Shown: positions 9,949 to 19,467 of the stretch, in pieces
Layout of the letters: each line of letters begins with the position of its first letter
Numbering within the stretch: the first letter of the stretch is position 1
Assembly: GCA_018662305.1 (NCBI GenBank)
Contig: JABJGI010000057.1
Span: 1-47,643, forward strand
From: Porticoccaceae bacterium
GTDB lineage: Bacteria > Pseudomonadota > Gammaproteobacteria > Pseudomonadales > GM7GCV1
Reading direction: 5' to 3'
Length of the DNA: 47,643 bases
Notes under the pieces: model-generated
What the model saw: only the letters and a program-made list of their open reading frames with translations
What the model was told of the DNA's origin: nothing
Database searches by the model: none
Position numbers and translations under genes: made by a program

Positions 9949-11546
9949 GACAACTCCTCAGAGACTCTAAAGCTTACCCGAAACACTCCCTGGTCGCTGT
10001 TGGGGTCTGGATATAAGTAGTGAATTGCTGCGAAATTAACCTCGCAGAGCTCTTTGGCGACATAGAGACCAAGGCCGATTCCTCCTGAGCCTGTTGTAAA
10101 GAATGGGTTAAATATATCATTGACCTGATCTCGTGAAATTCCGGGTCCCTTGTCTTTAATGTCTAGGAAGTACCCCCGATCTTCCCGGTGAGAACCAAGG
10201 CTCAAATCGACCAAAGCTGAGCCAGTCTCCGCCTCGCTATACCGCAAACCGTTTTCGATAATATTGGTCAGAACTTGCTTCAAATTCGCAGGGTCAAACT
10301 GAATCATGCAATTGTCGGGGATTTCAACATTCATCTTTGCGTGAGTCAGGCGGCTCTCATTGATCTCACCCACTAATTCTTCGACAAATGGCCCCAACTC
10401 AATACTTTGGATTTTTGGTTCAATCCGTCTCGAAAGTTGGTTTACCACGTCGATGATTTCATTCATGCGAATACAGTGGCGGTCGATTACGTCCATAAAT
10501 GTTTTGTCTTCGTCGGATAGGCTTTCAGATTGCTGAAGCAGCTGGTTTGCTTGGCTGATAGCCGAGAGTGGATTCCGAACTTCGTGCGCAAGCCCTGCGC
10601 TTAAATGGCCCAAAGAATCGAGCTTAAGTTGCTGTGCTCTTTGTCTAAGCCTTCGCGCATCTTCCAGAAATACAAGTGTTTGATCTGATTCGTCCGTCCG
10701 AAGGCGGGTAAATTGAACTTGGATATTTATGCCGGAATAAGGGTGAGTAAAAGTACGAAAAGCTGCACCCTGATTATTTGCCCAATCATTATGTCGATCT
10801 CCGAGCCGGCCTAGCTCGCCTATATTCTCAGACACTAGAGGCAGGTCTTCGCCATTTCTTCCACACAAAAGATTTTTAGCGGCTCTATTGGCCAACCGCA
10901 CAAAATTTTCTTCTATTACGAGAACTCCGGTTTCCATGCGCGCAATAATGGAATCGTTCATTGCTCTCAACGCGGCAGCGGCTCGAGCATTTTTTTCAGC
11001 CCTATCCTGCGATGCGAGAAGGGACTGTCCGAGTGTCCCAAATACTATGGTGGTTGCGAACAGAACGAGTCCAAGAAGACCGCTAGGAACAAAACTGGCG
11101 GCGGTGGAAGTACCGTCGAAAATGAGAAGTGACTGAACAAAAAGCGTCGAGAGGCTTGCGACTGAAGCGGAGAGCAGAGAAAGTCTAAGTGGCAGTATCA
11201 TTCCCGCCATTGCCGCTTCGGGAAGCATCAGGAAGAATAAACCGCTGTTGATGCCGCCGCTGGCGTAGGCCAAAATAGCCACTGCGATCAGATCGATCAG
11301 GCTATTTATCGAGTTCACCGCCAGATGGTCTTGTCGAGAAATTAATCTGGATATACTGGAAAATACGACCATACCGAACCAAATCAGATTGGTTACAAGG
11401 TAGAGTCTGGGCGAAAGGATTTGAAAAAAGCTGCTATTTAGACTTACCACGTAGCTCAATAGCAGGATGGCAGAAATGGCCAGGCGATAAACTCGAAGTA
11501 TTCGCTGGGCTCTGTCTACCGGATTGAGATTAATTTCTTGGGTCAT
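9939..11546 (-). CDS. pilS: Membrane sensor histidine kinase, PilS family
   Basis: Multiple N-terminal TM segments, H-box GHLSAGLAHEVRNPLSAISQANQLL, HATPase boxes (NIIENGLRYSE, GGIGLGLYVAKELCE); overlaps pilR start. Confidence 0.92.
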   Translation of the reverse strand: MTQEINLNPVDRAQRILRVYRLAISAILLLSYVVSLNSSFFQILSPRLYLVTNLIWFGMVVFSSISRLISRQDHLAVNSINSLIDLIAVAILAYASGGINSGLFFLMLPEAAMAGMILPLRLSLLSASVASLSTLFVQSLLIFDGTSTAASFVPSGLLGLVLFATTIVFGTLGQSLLASQDRAEKNARAAAALRAMNDSIIARMETGVLVIEENFVRLANRAAKNLLCGRNGEDLPLVSENIGELGRLGDRHNDWANNQGAAFRTFTHPYSGINIQVQFTRLRTDESDQTLVFLEDARRLRQRAQQLKLDSLGHLSAGLAHEVRNPLSAISQANQLLQQSESLSDEDKTFMDVIDRHCIRMNEIIDVVNQLSRRIEPKIQSIELGPFVEELVGEINESRLTHAKMNVEIPDNCMIQFDPANLKQVLTNIIENGLRYSEAETGSALVDLSLGSHREDRGYFLDIKDKGPGISRDQVNDIFNPFFTTGSGGIGLGLYVAKELCEVNFAAIHYLYPDPNSDQGVFRVSFRVSEELSWE

Positions 11547-11635
11547 TGGCCATTCAAATCTTAACTGATCTTTCTACGATGCAGCGACTTATTAATGGCA
11601 ATATTCTTGTATACCAACCACGAAAGAAATAAAAA

Positions 11636-13249
11636 TTGAAAATTCTTGTAGCGCAGTTTAATCCGACAGTTGGCGATTTTGAGGGGAATGCGGCGCGCAT
11701 TCAGCAAATAATCAAAGAAGGTCAATCGAATGATGCGGATCTTATAGTCTTCCCTGAGCTCGCGCTTTGCGGATACCCACCTGAAGATCTCCTGCTGAGA
11801 CCAAGCATTAAATTACGAGTAGAGCGCTCGCTCGCAGAAATTTCATCCGTCGTTAACTCATCTACAGTCGTTCTTGGTTTTCCCCGCAGAAAAGGAGATA
11901 AAACATTCAACGCAGCGGCGGTGATTGAAGGTGGAGAAGTTGTCGCTACCTATCACAAGCGAGCCTTGCCCAACTATCGAGTGTTCGATGAAAAGAGATA
12001 TTTTGATGCAGGAGACTCCTCTTGCCTCGTCGAAGTATGCGGCCATCAAGTAGGTATCACTATTTGTGAAGATCTTTGGGATAAGCACCCAGTGCGTGAG
12101 ACCGCAAAGGCCGGCGCTGAGTTGATCGTCAATATTAATGCCTCTCCTTTTCAGACTAAAAAGCACCAGCAGAGAGTAGAGCTTCTCGCGAGTCAGGCGC
12201 AGGATGTGGGAGTTCCGATTCTTTATACGAATCTTGTTGGGGGACAGGATGAGTTGGTGTTCGATGGTGATTCTATGCTTGTCGACAGCGCTGGAGAAAT
12301 TCTCTATCAGGCTCCATGGTTTGAAGAGAGTAAAGATATTCTGGATGTTGCTGTTACACCGAATGGGATAGAAATGCCCTCAGAGATTTCAGCAATTCCG
12401 GAAAGGATCGAGGCTACATACCAAGCGCTTGTTTTGGGGGTGAGAGACTACGTTGAGAAAAACGGTTTCCCCGGAGTGGTTTTAGGTCTCTCTGGGGGGA
12501 TTGATTCCGCTGTGACACTGGCGGTAGCCGTTGATGCTCTGGGTGCAGATCGCGTTCGAGCTATCATGATGCCGTTCCACTATACCTCTGATTTAAGTCA
12601 GGATTTGGCTTCTCAACAGGCCCAGAATATGGGAGTGCACTATCGATCAATTGATATCGAATCGATATTTGATGTTTTTTCCTCTGCCTTGGAAGAAGAG
12701 TTTGAGGGGTTTCCGGTGGACGTTACCGAGCAAAATATGCAGGCGCGTATTCGCGGAGTAATTCTGATGGCTGTTTCCAACAAGAAGGGCGCTCTCGTTC
12801 TGACCACAGGGAATAAGAGTGAAGTCGCTGTGGGTTATTCCACACTTTATGGGGATATGGCTGGTGGCTTTGACGTACTTAAAGACGTCTTAAAGACGCG
12901 TGTATATGAGCTGGCTGAGTGGAGAAATACGCTGTCTCCTGTGATTCCCGAGGAGGTAATTACTCGCCCCCCAACAGCAGAGCTAGCGCCAGATCAGATC
13001 GATCAAGATTCGCTTCCCGACTATCCAGAGCTTGATCAGATTTTGGAGGCTTATATCGAACAAGATTTAAGTGCTACGGAAATCATAGCTTTAGGATTCT
13101 CTGAAAAAACCGTAATACGCATGGTTCGGCTAGTTGACCTGAATGAGTACAAGCGGCGGCAAGCCCCCATTGGGCCGAGAATTTCACAACGCGCCTTTGG
13201 CCGGGACAGACGCTATCCCATAACAAATGGCTGGAAGCCGGGTGACTAG
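11636..13249 (+). CDS. nadE: Glutamine-dependent NAD+ synthetase
   Basis: N-terminal nitrilase/amidohydrolase domain and C-terminal LGLSGGIDSAVTLAVAVDALG, TTGNKSEVAVGYSTLYGDMAGGF; TTG start. Confidence 0.95.
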   Translation: MKILVAQFNPTVGDFEGNAARIQQIIKEGQSNDADLIVFPELALCGYPPEDLLLRPSIKLRVERSLAEISSVVNSSTVVLGFPRRKGDKTFNAAAVIEGGEVVATYHKRALPNYRVFDEKRYFDAGDSSCLVEVCGHQVGITICEDLWDKHPVRETAKAGAELIVNINASPFQTKKHQQRVELLASQAQDVGVPILYTNLVGGQDELVFDGDSMLVDSAGEILYQAPWFEESKDILDVAVTPNGIEMPSEISAIPERIEATYQALVLGVRDYVEKNGFPGVVLGLSGGIDSAVTLAVAVDALGADRVRAIMMPFHYTSDLSQDLASQQAQNMGVHYRSIDIESIFDVFSSALEEEFEGFPVDVTEQNMQARIRGVILMAVSNKKGALVLTTGNKSEVAVGYSTLYGDMAGGFDVLKDVLKTRVYELAEWRNTLSPVIPEEVITRPPTAELAPDQIDQDSLPDYPELDQILEAYIEQDLSATEIIALGFSEKTVIRMVRLVDLNEYKRRQAPIGPRISQRAFGRDRRYPITNGWKPGD

Positions 13250-13326
13250 TGCGCCGGCGTACTTAAGCTGAGGCTTTAGATTAGTGAATTGTATTGATAG
13301 ATACGACTAAGGCGCTAAATAGAAGA

Positions 13327-14259
13327 TTATTGGCTTAGTCCCGGATCGTACATCTCTCTGGTGTCGAAACCGAGTTGTTCTGGCTGATCTAGAATTCCGA
13401 AAGAAATACGATTGAGCCAGGATCGCTGGACTCCGCCCTCAATATCTCTAGAAATGAGGTTGCCGTTCTCGTCCAGAGCAGGATGATCAGGATAATTTTC
13501 TCGCAGGACCTGAACCGAGTTTTGTGCGAGCTCCGGCATATCCAACAGGGTATAACCTTGAGCCATAACTGCTAGGCCATCCGGAACGGCGGGGGACCCC
13601 TGAAAGCTCTCCACGACATATCTGCCTCGATTTGTCGCGGCGAGGTAGGCACCTCTTTCGAAATAATAGTTCGCCACGTTGATTTCATGCCGTGCCAACA
13701 GATTGCGCAGGTAAATCATGCGCTTACGTGCATCTGGCGCATATTGGCTATTGGGAAATCGTGCCAGGAATTCTGAGAAATAAGAAAATGACTCACGGGC
13801 GCTACCGGGGTCTCGGTTTGTTACATCCAGCGGCAAGAAGTTTCCGAGGAAAGAGGTTTCTTGGTTAAAGGAGATAAGACCGCGCATGTAATAGGCATAG
13901 TCGATATTTGGGTGTTCTGGATGCAGCCGGATAAAGCGATCAGCGGTAGTTGTTGCAGCGACGTACTGAGCAGATCGGAAATAGGCATAGATTAAATCCA
14001 GTTGGCTTTGCTCCGCATACGCGCCAAAAGGGAAGTTAGCTTCCAACACCTGTAGGTATCCAGCCGCAATATTGTACTGAGAGGAGCGCAAGAGGCTCGA
14101 AGCCTCTTCATAGAGTTCCGCTTCCTGCATGTCAGCGCCTAACTCTTCCTCTTCTCTGTCGCCAAAAAAGGAGCAACCAGCCAGAGAGAATAGTAATAAA
14201 GAGAAGCTAACAATATAAAACAGCTGTTTTGTCGGATGTGTCAAAGTAATTTTCTGCAT
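13327..14259 (-). CDS. bamD: Outer membrane assembly lipoprotein BamD
   Basis: Lipobox LFSLAGCSFFG; TPR pattern LYEEASSLLRSSQYNIAAGYLQVLEANFPFGAYAEQSQLDLIYAYFRSAQY. Confidence 0.92.
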   Translation of the reverse strand: MQKITLTHPTKQLFYIVSFSLLLFSLAGCSFFGDREEEELGADMQEAELYEEASSLLRSSQYNIAAGYLQVLEANFPFGAYAEQSQLDLIYAYFRSAQYVAATTTADRFIRLHPEHPNIDYAYYMRGLISFNQETSFLGNFLPLDVTNRDPGSARESFSYFSEFLARFPNSQYAPDARKRMIYLRNLLARHEINVANYYFERGAYLAATNRGRYVVESFQGSPAVPDGLAVMAQGYTLLDMPELAQNSVQVLRENYPDHPALDENGNLISRDIEGGVQRSWLNRISFGILDQPEQLGFDTREMYDPGLSQ

Positions 14260-14296
14260 AGAATGAGCGATTAGGTCGCGATTAAAACATACCGAG

Positions 14297-15277
14297 ATGG
14301 TTGATCCAACGATATCTGAAATTGAAGTCGAAGAGCAGGAACAAACAATGCTTACGGATGTTCCTGAGCGTCTCCAAGGTTTTCGATTGGATCGTGCTGC
14401 GGCCGATTTGTTCCCCGAATTTTCACGTAGTCGAATTCAACTTTGGATTGATGAAGGCGCGCTTCGTGTAAATGGCGCAAAAGCAGGACGGCGTGACGCC
14501 GTTATGGCGGGTATGCAGCTAAGTTTGACCCCCCAATACGAGTCTCAGGGTGAATGGCAAGCGGAATCGATACCAGTCTCGGTTGTCTACAAAGACGAAG
14601 ATTTAATTGTTATCGACAAACCTGCGGGGCTTGTTGTGCACCCAGGTGCTGGGAATTGGAGTGGCACCCTGCTGAATGGTTTGCTGCATCTTGATCCGGA
14701 TTTGAGGCAAGTACCCAGAGCGGGAATCGTACATCGATTGGATAAAGACACTTCTGGCCTAATGGTTGTGGCGAGAAATATCAGTTCACAAAACAACCTG
14801 GTCAGGCAATTGCAGAGTCGGCAGGTGTCCCGGGTTTATCAAGCAATTGTGACAGGCGGGCCCACGGCCTCTGGTACGGTTGATGAACCCATTGGTCGAA
14901 ATCCCAAGAATCGTCTAAAGATGGCGGTGGTTCCAAGTGGCAAAGAAGCTATCACCCACTACCGTGTGCTTCAAAAATTTGGAAGTCATGAGTTGCTTGA
15001 GTTGAGGCTGGAAACCGGTCGAACTCACCAAATCAGAGTGCATATGGCTCACAACAATTGGCCCATCCTAGGGGATCCTCTCTACGGAGGGAAAACACGT
15101 TTTCCTAAGGGGATCGGTGCTGAGCTGAGGGAATCTATAGAGCGGATGCAGCGTCAGTCGCTGCACGCAGTGCGGCTAGAGCTTAAACATCCCAAATCCG
15201 GTGAAGTATTCAGCTGGGAGAGCCCTTTGGCATCCGATATTCAGCTGTTACTCGATCTGCTTCAGACTGATGGTTAG
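14297..15277 (+). CDS. rluD: 23S rRNA pseudouridine synthase RluD
   Basis: S4 domain plus catalytic GIVHRLDKDTSGLMVVARN and RLETGRTHQIRVHM; Pseudomonas-like order bamD-rluD-pgeF-clpB. Confidence 0.94.
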   Translation: MVDPTISEIEVEEQEQTMLTDVPERLQGFRLDRAAADLFPEFSRSRIQLWIDEGALRVNGAKAGRRDAVMAGMQLSLTPQYESQGEWQAESIPVSVVYKDEDLIVIDKPAGLVVHPGAGNWSGTLLNGLLHLDPDLRQVPRAGIVHRLDKDTSGLMVVARNISSQNNLVRQLQSRQVSRVYQAIVTGGPTASGTVDEPIGRNPKNRLKMAVVPSGKEAITHYRVLQKFGSHELLELRLETGRTHQIRVHMAHNNWPILGDPLYGGKTRFPKGIGAELRESIERMQRQSLHAVRLELKHPKSGEVFSWESPLASDIQLLLDLLQTDG

Positions 15278-16028
15278 TTCGTTGATTTGGCCAAGCTGCG
15301 AAAAACCTCCAGGCGTTAACTTGCTCGCTACCACTCGACTGGGCGGAGTAAGCCCATCACCCTGGAACTCATTTAATCTCGGAGCCAACACTCAGGACAG
15401 GCAAGAAAGAGTAATTGCCAATAGAAGCCTATTGGCTCAGTCGATGGCAGAGGTTGAGGTTCAATGGCTGAAGCAAGTTCATGGAGCGAAAGGGGTTGTT
15501 CTTCAAGAAAATCTTGCCTCGCACTCACCTGAGGCGGATTTCAGCTATACGAGAGAGCGTGGAATTGCCTGTGCGATTCTCACAGCGGATTGTCTGCCCA
15601 TATTGATCTGGAACCGCTCGGGAACAGAAATAGCGGCAATACACGCGGGCTGGCGAGGGTTAGCAGCCGGAGTAATTGCTAGTGCACTGAGTCATTTTCA
15701 ATCCCCTGTAAGTGAGCTAGCAGCCTGGATAGGGCCGGCAATTGGTCAAAAAGCTTTTGAGGTTGGTGAAGACGTCCTAGATGCGATGGCAGTCGCCAAT
15801 TTGGGAGGGCTGCAGGATTTAACTAGATATTGCACAGCTCATTCTTCAGTTCAGGGAAAGTTCTATATGGATCTCGTGGGCATCGCGAGAGTTAATTTAA
15901 ATGGGATAGGTGTCGATAAAGTAGATGGCGGGAATTATTGTACTTATACCGATAGCGAACGATTCTTCTCCTATCGCCGTGATGGCGAAACAGGTCGTAT
16001 GGCGAGTTTGATCTGGATGGAAGGCTAG
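15270..16028 (+). CDS. pgeF: Laccase-domain (YfiH/PgeF) peptidoglycan editing factor
   Basis: TTRLGGVSPSPWNSFNLG, CAILTADCLPILIWNRSGTEIAAIHAGWRGLAAG, IGPAIGQKAFEVGEDV; ATG at 15270 overlaps rluD end, preferred over the 15201 ORF start. Confidence 0.92.
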   Translation: MVSSLIWPSCEKPPGVNLLATTRLGGVSPSPWNSFNLGANTQDRQERVIANRSLLAQSMAEVEVQWLKQVHGAKGVVLQENLASHSPEADFSYTRERGIACAILTADCLPILIWNRSGTEIAAIHAGWRGLAAGVIASALSHFQSPVSELAAWIGPAIGQKAFEVGEDVLDAMAVANLGGLQDLTRYCTAHSSVQGKFYMDLVGIARVNLNGIGVDKVDGGNYCTYTDSERFFSYRRDGETGRMASLIWMEG

Positions 16029-16100
16029 CTGAGTTGGCTTTGCAATTTTTGACCTAGCGCAAATGAAAAGGCATTGGGGATGATCGCGGAAATTTCAATC

Positions 16101-16130
16101 TCTTGATACTCAGATAATTCTCCCCAAATC
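16101..16130 (+). promoter_or_regulatory. Sigma-32-like heat-shock promoter of clpB
   Basis: CTTGATA (16102-16108), 13-nt spacer, CCCCAAAT (16122-16129), upstream of clpB ATG at 16161. Confidence 0.75.
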
Positions 16131-16160
16131 AGCCTTAATCAAATAAATCGGAGGGTCTAA

Positions 16161-18728
16161 ATGAGACTCGACAAAATGACCACGCAACTGCAGAACGCAT
16201 TTGCCGAGGCGCAATCCCTTGCTGTGGGACGCGATCAAAATGCCATCGAGCCTGAACATCTTCTGCTCGCCCTGATACAACAACAGGGTAGTTCGGTGCG
16301 CCCCATGCTCGCGCAAGCAAAATTTGATTTGAGGCAGCTTCAGACTGACCTGTCGCAGAGGATTGAGCAATTCGCGACCCTGTCGCAACCCAGCGGCGAA
16401 ATTCAGCTAAGCAAAAACCTGGGCAACTTGTTGAACCTCGCGGACAAAGAGCGGCAGAACAATGGAGATGCTTATCTCTCAGGTGAAATAGTGCTCCTCG
16501 TCGCCTTGCAGGATAAAGCCGAACTGGGAAAACTCTTGGCGAAGAGCGGGAAAGTTTCAGCTTTTAAGGAGGTCATGGCGAAATTGAGGTCCGGTGAAAC
16601 TATTTCAGATCCAGAAGCAGATACCAATCGTCAGGCGCTAGAAAAATATTGTATCGACCTGACTGAGCGTGCGGCTGACAGCAAACTGGACCCGGTTATT
16701 GGTCGGGATGATGAGATACGCCGAACCATTCAGGTGTTGCAGCGTCGCACAAAGAATAACCCCGTACTAATCGGCGAGCCAGGAGTGGGGAAAACCGCCA
16801 TTATCGAGGGCCTTGCGCAGCGCATTGTTAACGGTGAAGTTCCTGAAGGGCTCAAGGATAAAAAAGTATTGTCGCTTGATCTGGGAGCGCTGTTGGCTGG
16901 TGCGAAGTTCCGCGGTGATTTCGAGGAACGGCTTAAGTCGGTTCTAAATGAACTGTCCAAGCAAGAAGGGCAGGTGATTCTCTTTATTGATGAAATTCAT
17001 ACCATGGTAGGTGCGGGTAAAGCCGAAGGCTCTATGGATGCGGGCAATATGCTCAAACCGGCATTAGCTAGAGGCGAGCTTCACTGTGTCGGCGCTACAA
17101 CTTTGGATGAGTATCGGCAAAATATTGAGAAAGATGCGGCTCTTGAGAGGCGGTTCCAAAAAGTACTGGTGGAAGAGCCTACGGAAGAAGATACCGTGGC
17201 CATTCTGCGCGGCTTAAAAGAACGGTATGAAGTGCACCATGGGGTGGAAATTACTGACTCCGCCATCGTTGCAGCGGCACGCTTGTCCATCCGCTATATC
17301 ACTGACCGCCAGCTACCAGATAAAGCGATTGACCTGATCGATGAGTCCGCTAGCCGCATTCGTATGGAAGTTGATTCCAAGCCTGAGTCTATGGATCGGT
17401 TGGATAGGCGTTTGATCCAGCTAAAAATCGAGAAAGAGGCGGTTAAGAAGGACAGATCGGCTGCGGCGAAGAAACGACTGGAAAAAATACAGGCCGATAT
17501 CGACGAGCTTGAGAAAGAGTACGGAGATCTCGAGGAAGTGTGGAAGGCTGAGAAAGCAACCCTAACTGGTGCGGCGGACATTAAAGCTGAGCTAGAGCAG
17601 GCACGTATTCAGATGGAAGCGGCTCAGCGAGCTGGCGATCTGAACAAGATGGCGGAGCTACAGTACGGAAAAATTCCAGAGCTCGAGCAGCAACTTGATG
17701 CGGCATCAAATGTCGAAGCGAACGAGAATAGCCTGTTACGAAATAAGGTCACGGAAGAAGAAATTGCCGAAGTTGTATCAAAATGGACAGGTATACCGGT
17801 TTCGAAAATGCTGGAAGGCGAAAGAGATAAATTGCTTCGTATGGAAGAAGTTTTGCATAAAGGTGTGATAGGTCAGTCTGAAGCTGTTATTGCCGTTTCT
17901 AACGCTGTTAGGCGGAGCAGGGCGGGTCTATCCGATCCGAATAGGCCAAATGGATCTTTCCTCTTCCTTGGGCCTACGGGTGTGGGTAAGACAGAGCTGT
18001 GTAAAAGTTTGGCCACCTTTATGTTTGACAGTCCTGATGCCATGGTTCGCATCGATATGTCTGAGTTTATGGAAAAGCACTCGGTAGCCCGATTGATTGG
18101 TGCACCGCCTGGCTACGTCGGTTATGAAGAAGGTGGTTATTTGACAGAAGCTGTGCGTCGCAGACCTTACTCGGTATTGCTATTGGATGAAGTGGAAAAA
18201 GCACATCCGGACGTATTCAATATTCTTCTCCAGGTCCTAGACGATGGAAGACTTACGGACGGACAGGGTCGTACGGTGGATTTCCGAAATACCGTGATCG
18301 TTATGACTTCAAACTTGGGATCTGATCTGATTCAGGGTTTGGAAGGCGAGCGAAATTATGAGGCCATGAAAGCCCAGGTAATGGAAGTAGTCTCGGGTCA
18401 TTTTCGTCCAGAGTTTATTAATCGCGTTGACGAAGTGGTTGTATTCCATCCTCTTGGTCGGGAGCAGATTCGAGGTATTGCTGATTTACAGCTCGACTTG
18501 CTGCGCAAGCGCTTGTTGGATCAGGAGCTATCTCTAGAAATTAGCGATGAGCTGATGGATTTGATTGCCGAGAAGGGCTACGACCCTGTCTATGGAGCTA
18601 GACCACTCAAGCGAGCATTGCAGCAAATTATTGAGAACCCTTTGGCGCAGGAGGTGTTAGACGGAAAATACGCGCCCGGGGATGTAATTAATGCAAGTCT
18701 AGATGGAGAGCAGGTAGATTTTAAATAA
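16161..18728 (+). CDS. clpB: ATP-dependent disaggregase chaperone ClpB
   Basis: Two AAA+ Walker A sites ([22 protein letters not shown]), coiled-coil middle domain, 855 aa. Confidence 0.97.
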   Translation: MRLDKMTTQLQNAFAEAQSLAVGRDQNAIEPEHLLLALIQQQGSSVRPMLAQAKFDLRQLQTDLSQRIEQFATLSQPSGEIQLSKNLGNLLNLADKERQNNGDAYLSGEIVLLVALQDKAELGKLLAKSGKVSAFKEVMAKLRSGETISDPEADTNRQALEKYCIDLTERAADSKLDPVIGRDDEIRRTIQVLQRRTKNNPVLIGEPGVGKTAIIEGLAQRIVNGEVPEGLKDKKVLSLDLGALLAGAKFRGDFEERLKSVLNELSKQEGQVILFIDEIHTMVGAGKAEGSMDAGNMLKPALARGELHCVGATTLDEYRQNIEKDAALERRFQKVLVEEPTEEDTVAILRGLKERYEVHHGVEITDSAIVAAARLSIRYITDRQLPDKAIDLIDESASRIRMEVDSKPESMDRLDRRLIQLKIEKEAVKKDRSAAAKKRLEKIQADIDELEKEYGDLEEVWKAEKATLTGAADIKAELEQARIQMEAAQRAGDLNKMAELQYGKIPELEQQLDAASNVEANENSLLRNKVTEEEIAEVVSKWTGIPVSKMLEGERDKLLRMEEVLHKGVIGQSEAVIAVSNAVRRSRAGLSDPNRPNGSFLFLGPTGVGKTELCKSLATFMFDSPDAMVRIDMSEFMEKHSVARLIGAPPGYVGYEEGGYLTEAVRRRPYSVLLLDEVEKAHPDVFNILLQVLDDGRLTDGQGRTVDFRNTVIVMTSNLGSDLIQGLEGERNYEAMKAQVMEVVSGHFRPEFINRVDEVVVFHPLGREQIRGIADLQLDLLRKRLLDQELSLEISDELMDLIAEKGYDPVYGARPLKRALQQIIENPLAQEVLDGKYAPGDVINASLDGEQVDFK

Positions 18729-18753
18729 GATTATCGAGTTGGGTGGGGAGCCG

Positions 18754-19185
18754 CTATTCACAGTAATAGCGGCGCATGTCATCCAGACGAACCTGTTCTG
18801 CTGCGCGCTCGGACTCGGAAAGGTAAATACCATTCCCCGTCTCAGGATCGGTCATGACGATATTTTCGTGTTCGTTCATAGTCTGCAGACTCTGTAATAT
18901 CTGTGTGCAGAGTTCCGGGTCTTTACCGAAAGAGTTAAGACTTTCTTCGCTGTTCGATAGACCATCTTCCTCGGGAGCTTGCTGGAGGTATTGGTCATTG
19001 ACCAAGGCATTTTGTGGAAGCAATCCAACCTCTGCAGAAGCCTGCTCCGGGGGAGGGTTTTGGCTGAAGTGAGATACTCCATTCTCGTCAATCCAGCGAT
19101 AATACTGTTGAGCCGACGCACAAAATGAAAAAAGAGCTGCAATAGCTATCAAGAGTAGTTTTAGTCTGAATAACGCGCTGTTCAT
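18754..19185 (-). CDS. DUF4124 domain-containing secreted protein
   Basis: Signal peptide followed by QQYYRWIDENGVSHFSQNPP, typical of DUF4124. Confidence 0.82.
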   Translation of the reverse strand: MNSALFRLKLLLIAIAALFSFCASAQQYYRWIDENGVSHFSQNPPPEQASAEVGLLPQNALVNDQYLQQAPEEDGLSNSEESLNSFGKDPELCTQILQSLQTMNEHENIVMTDPETGNGIYLSESERAAEQVRLDDMRRYYCE

Positions 19186-19240
19186 AGGTTTTCCGCTCTT
19201 GAGACAATAGAAAATATATCCCCATTATCCCTGTTTTAGG

Positions 19241-19269
19241 TTGACAAAGCTGCGGCATCGTTCAAAATT
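19241..19269 (+). promoter_or_regulatory. Candidate sigma-70 promoter upstream of ilvI
   Basis: TTGACA (19241-19246) with CAAAAT (19263-19268), 16-bp spacer. Confidence 0.4.
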
Positions 19270-19467
19270 GCGCCCGCAAACAGAGGTGTGCCGTTATCGC
19301 GGCTGATCCTGGTAAAAAGGTAAACAGCCTACTTGCCAACTGCAAATCGAGCTTACCGGCCGAGAACTTCTCAGGGGCATCTGCCCCGTTCTTGTCTAGT
19401 TTCCTGTTTCAGTAAAGATCAGCTGCAATTATATGGCAGTTGGACTCTTCTGTATTTGGAGACAGAG

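Noticed and set aside
12878-12898. Short tandem repeat cttaaagacg in nadE
   Set aside because: Encodes VLKDVLK within the conserved NadE block; a coding coincidence, not a repeat element.
15201-15269. N-terminal extension of pgeF in the ORF track
   Set aside because: Lies inside rluD; ATG at 15270 gives a normal coupled start.
19333-19467. N-terminal extension of ilvI in the ORF track
   Set aside because: IlvI homologues begin at MTEMLSGGDALI; the upstream part overlaps leader structures and is more likely untranslated.
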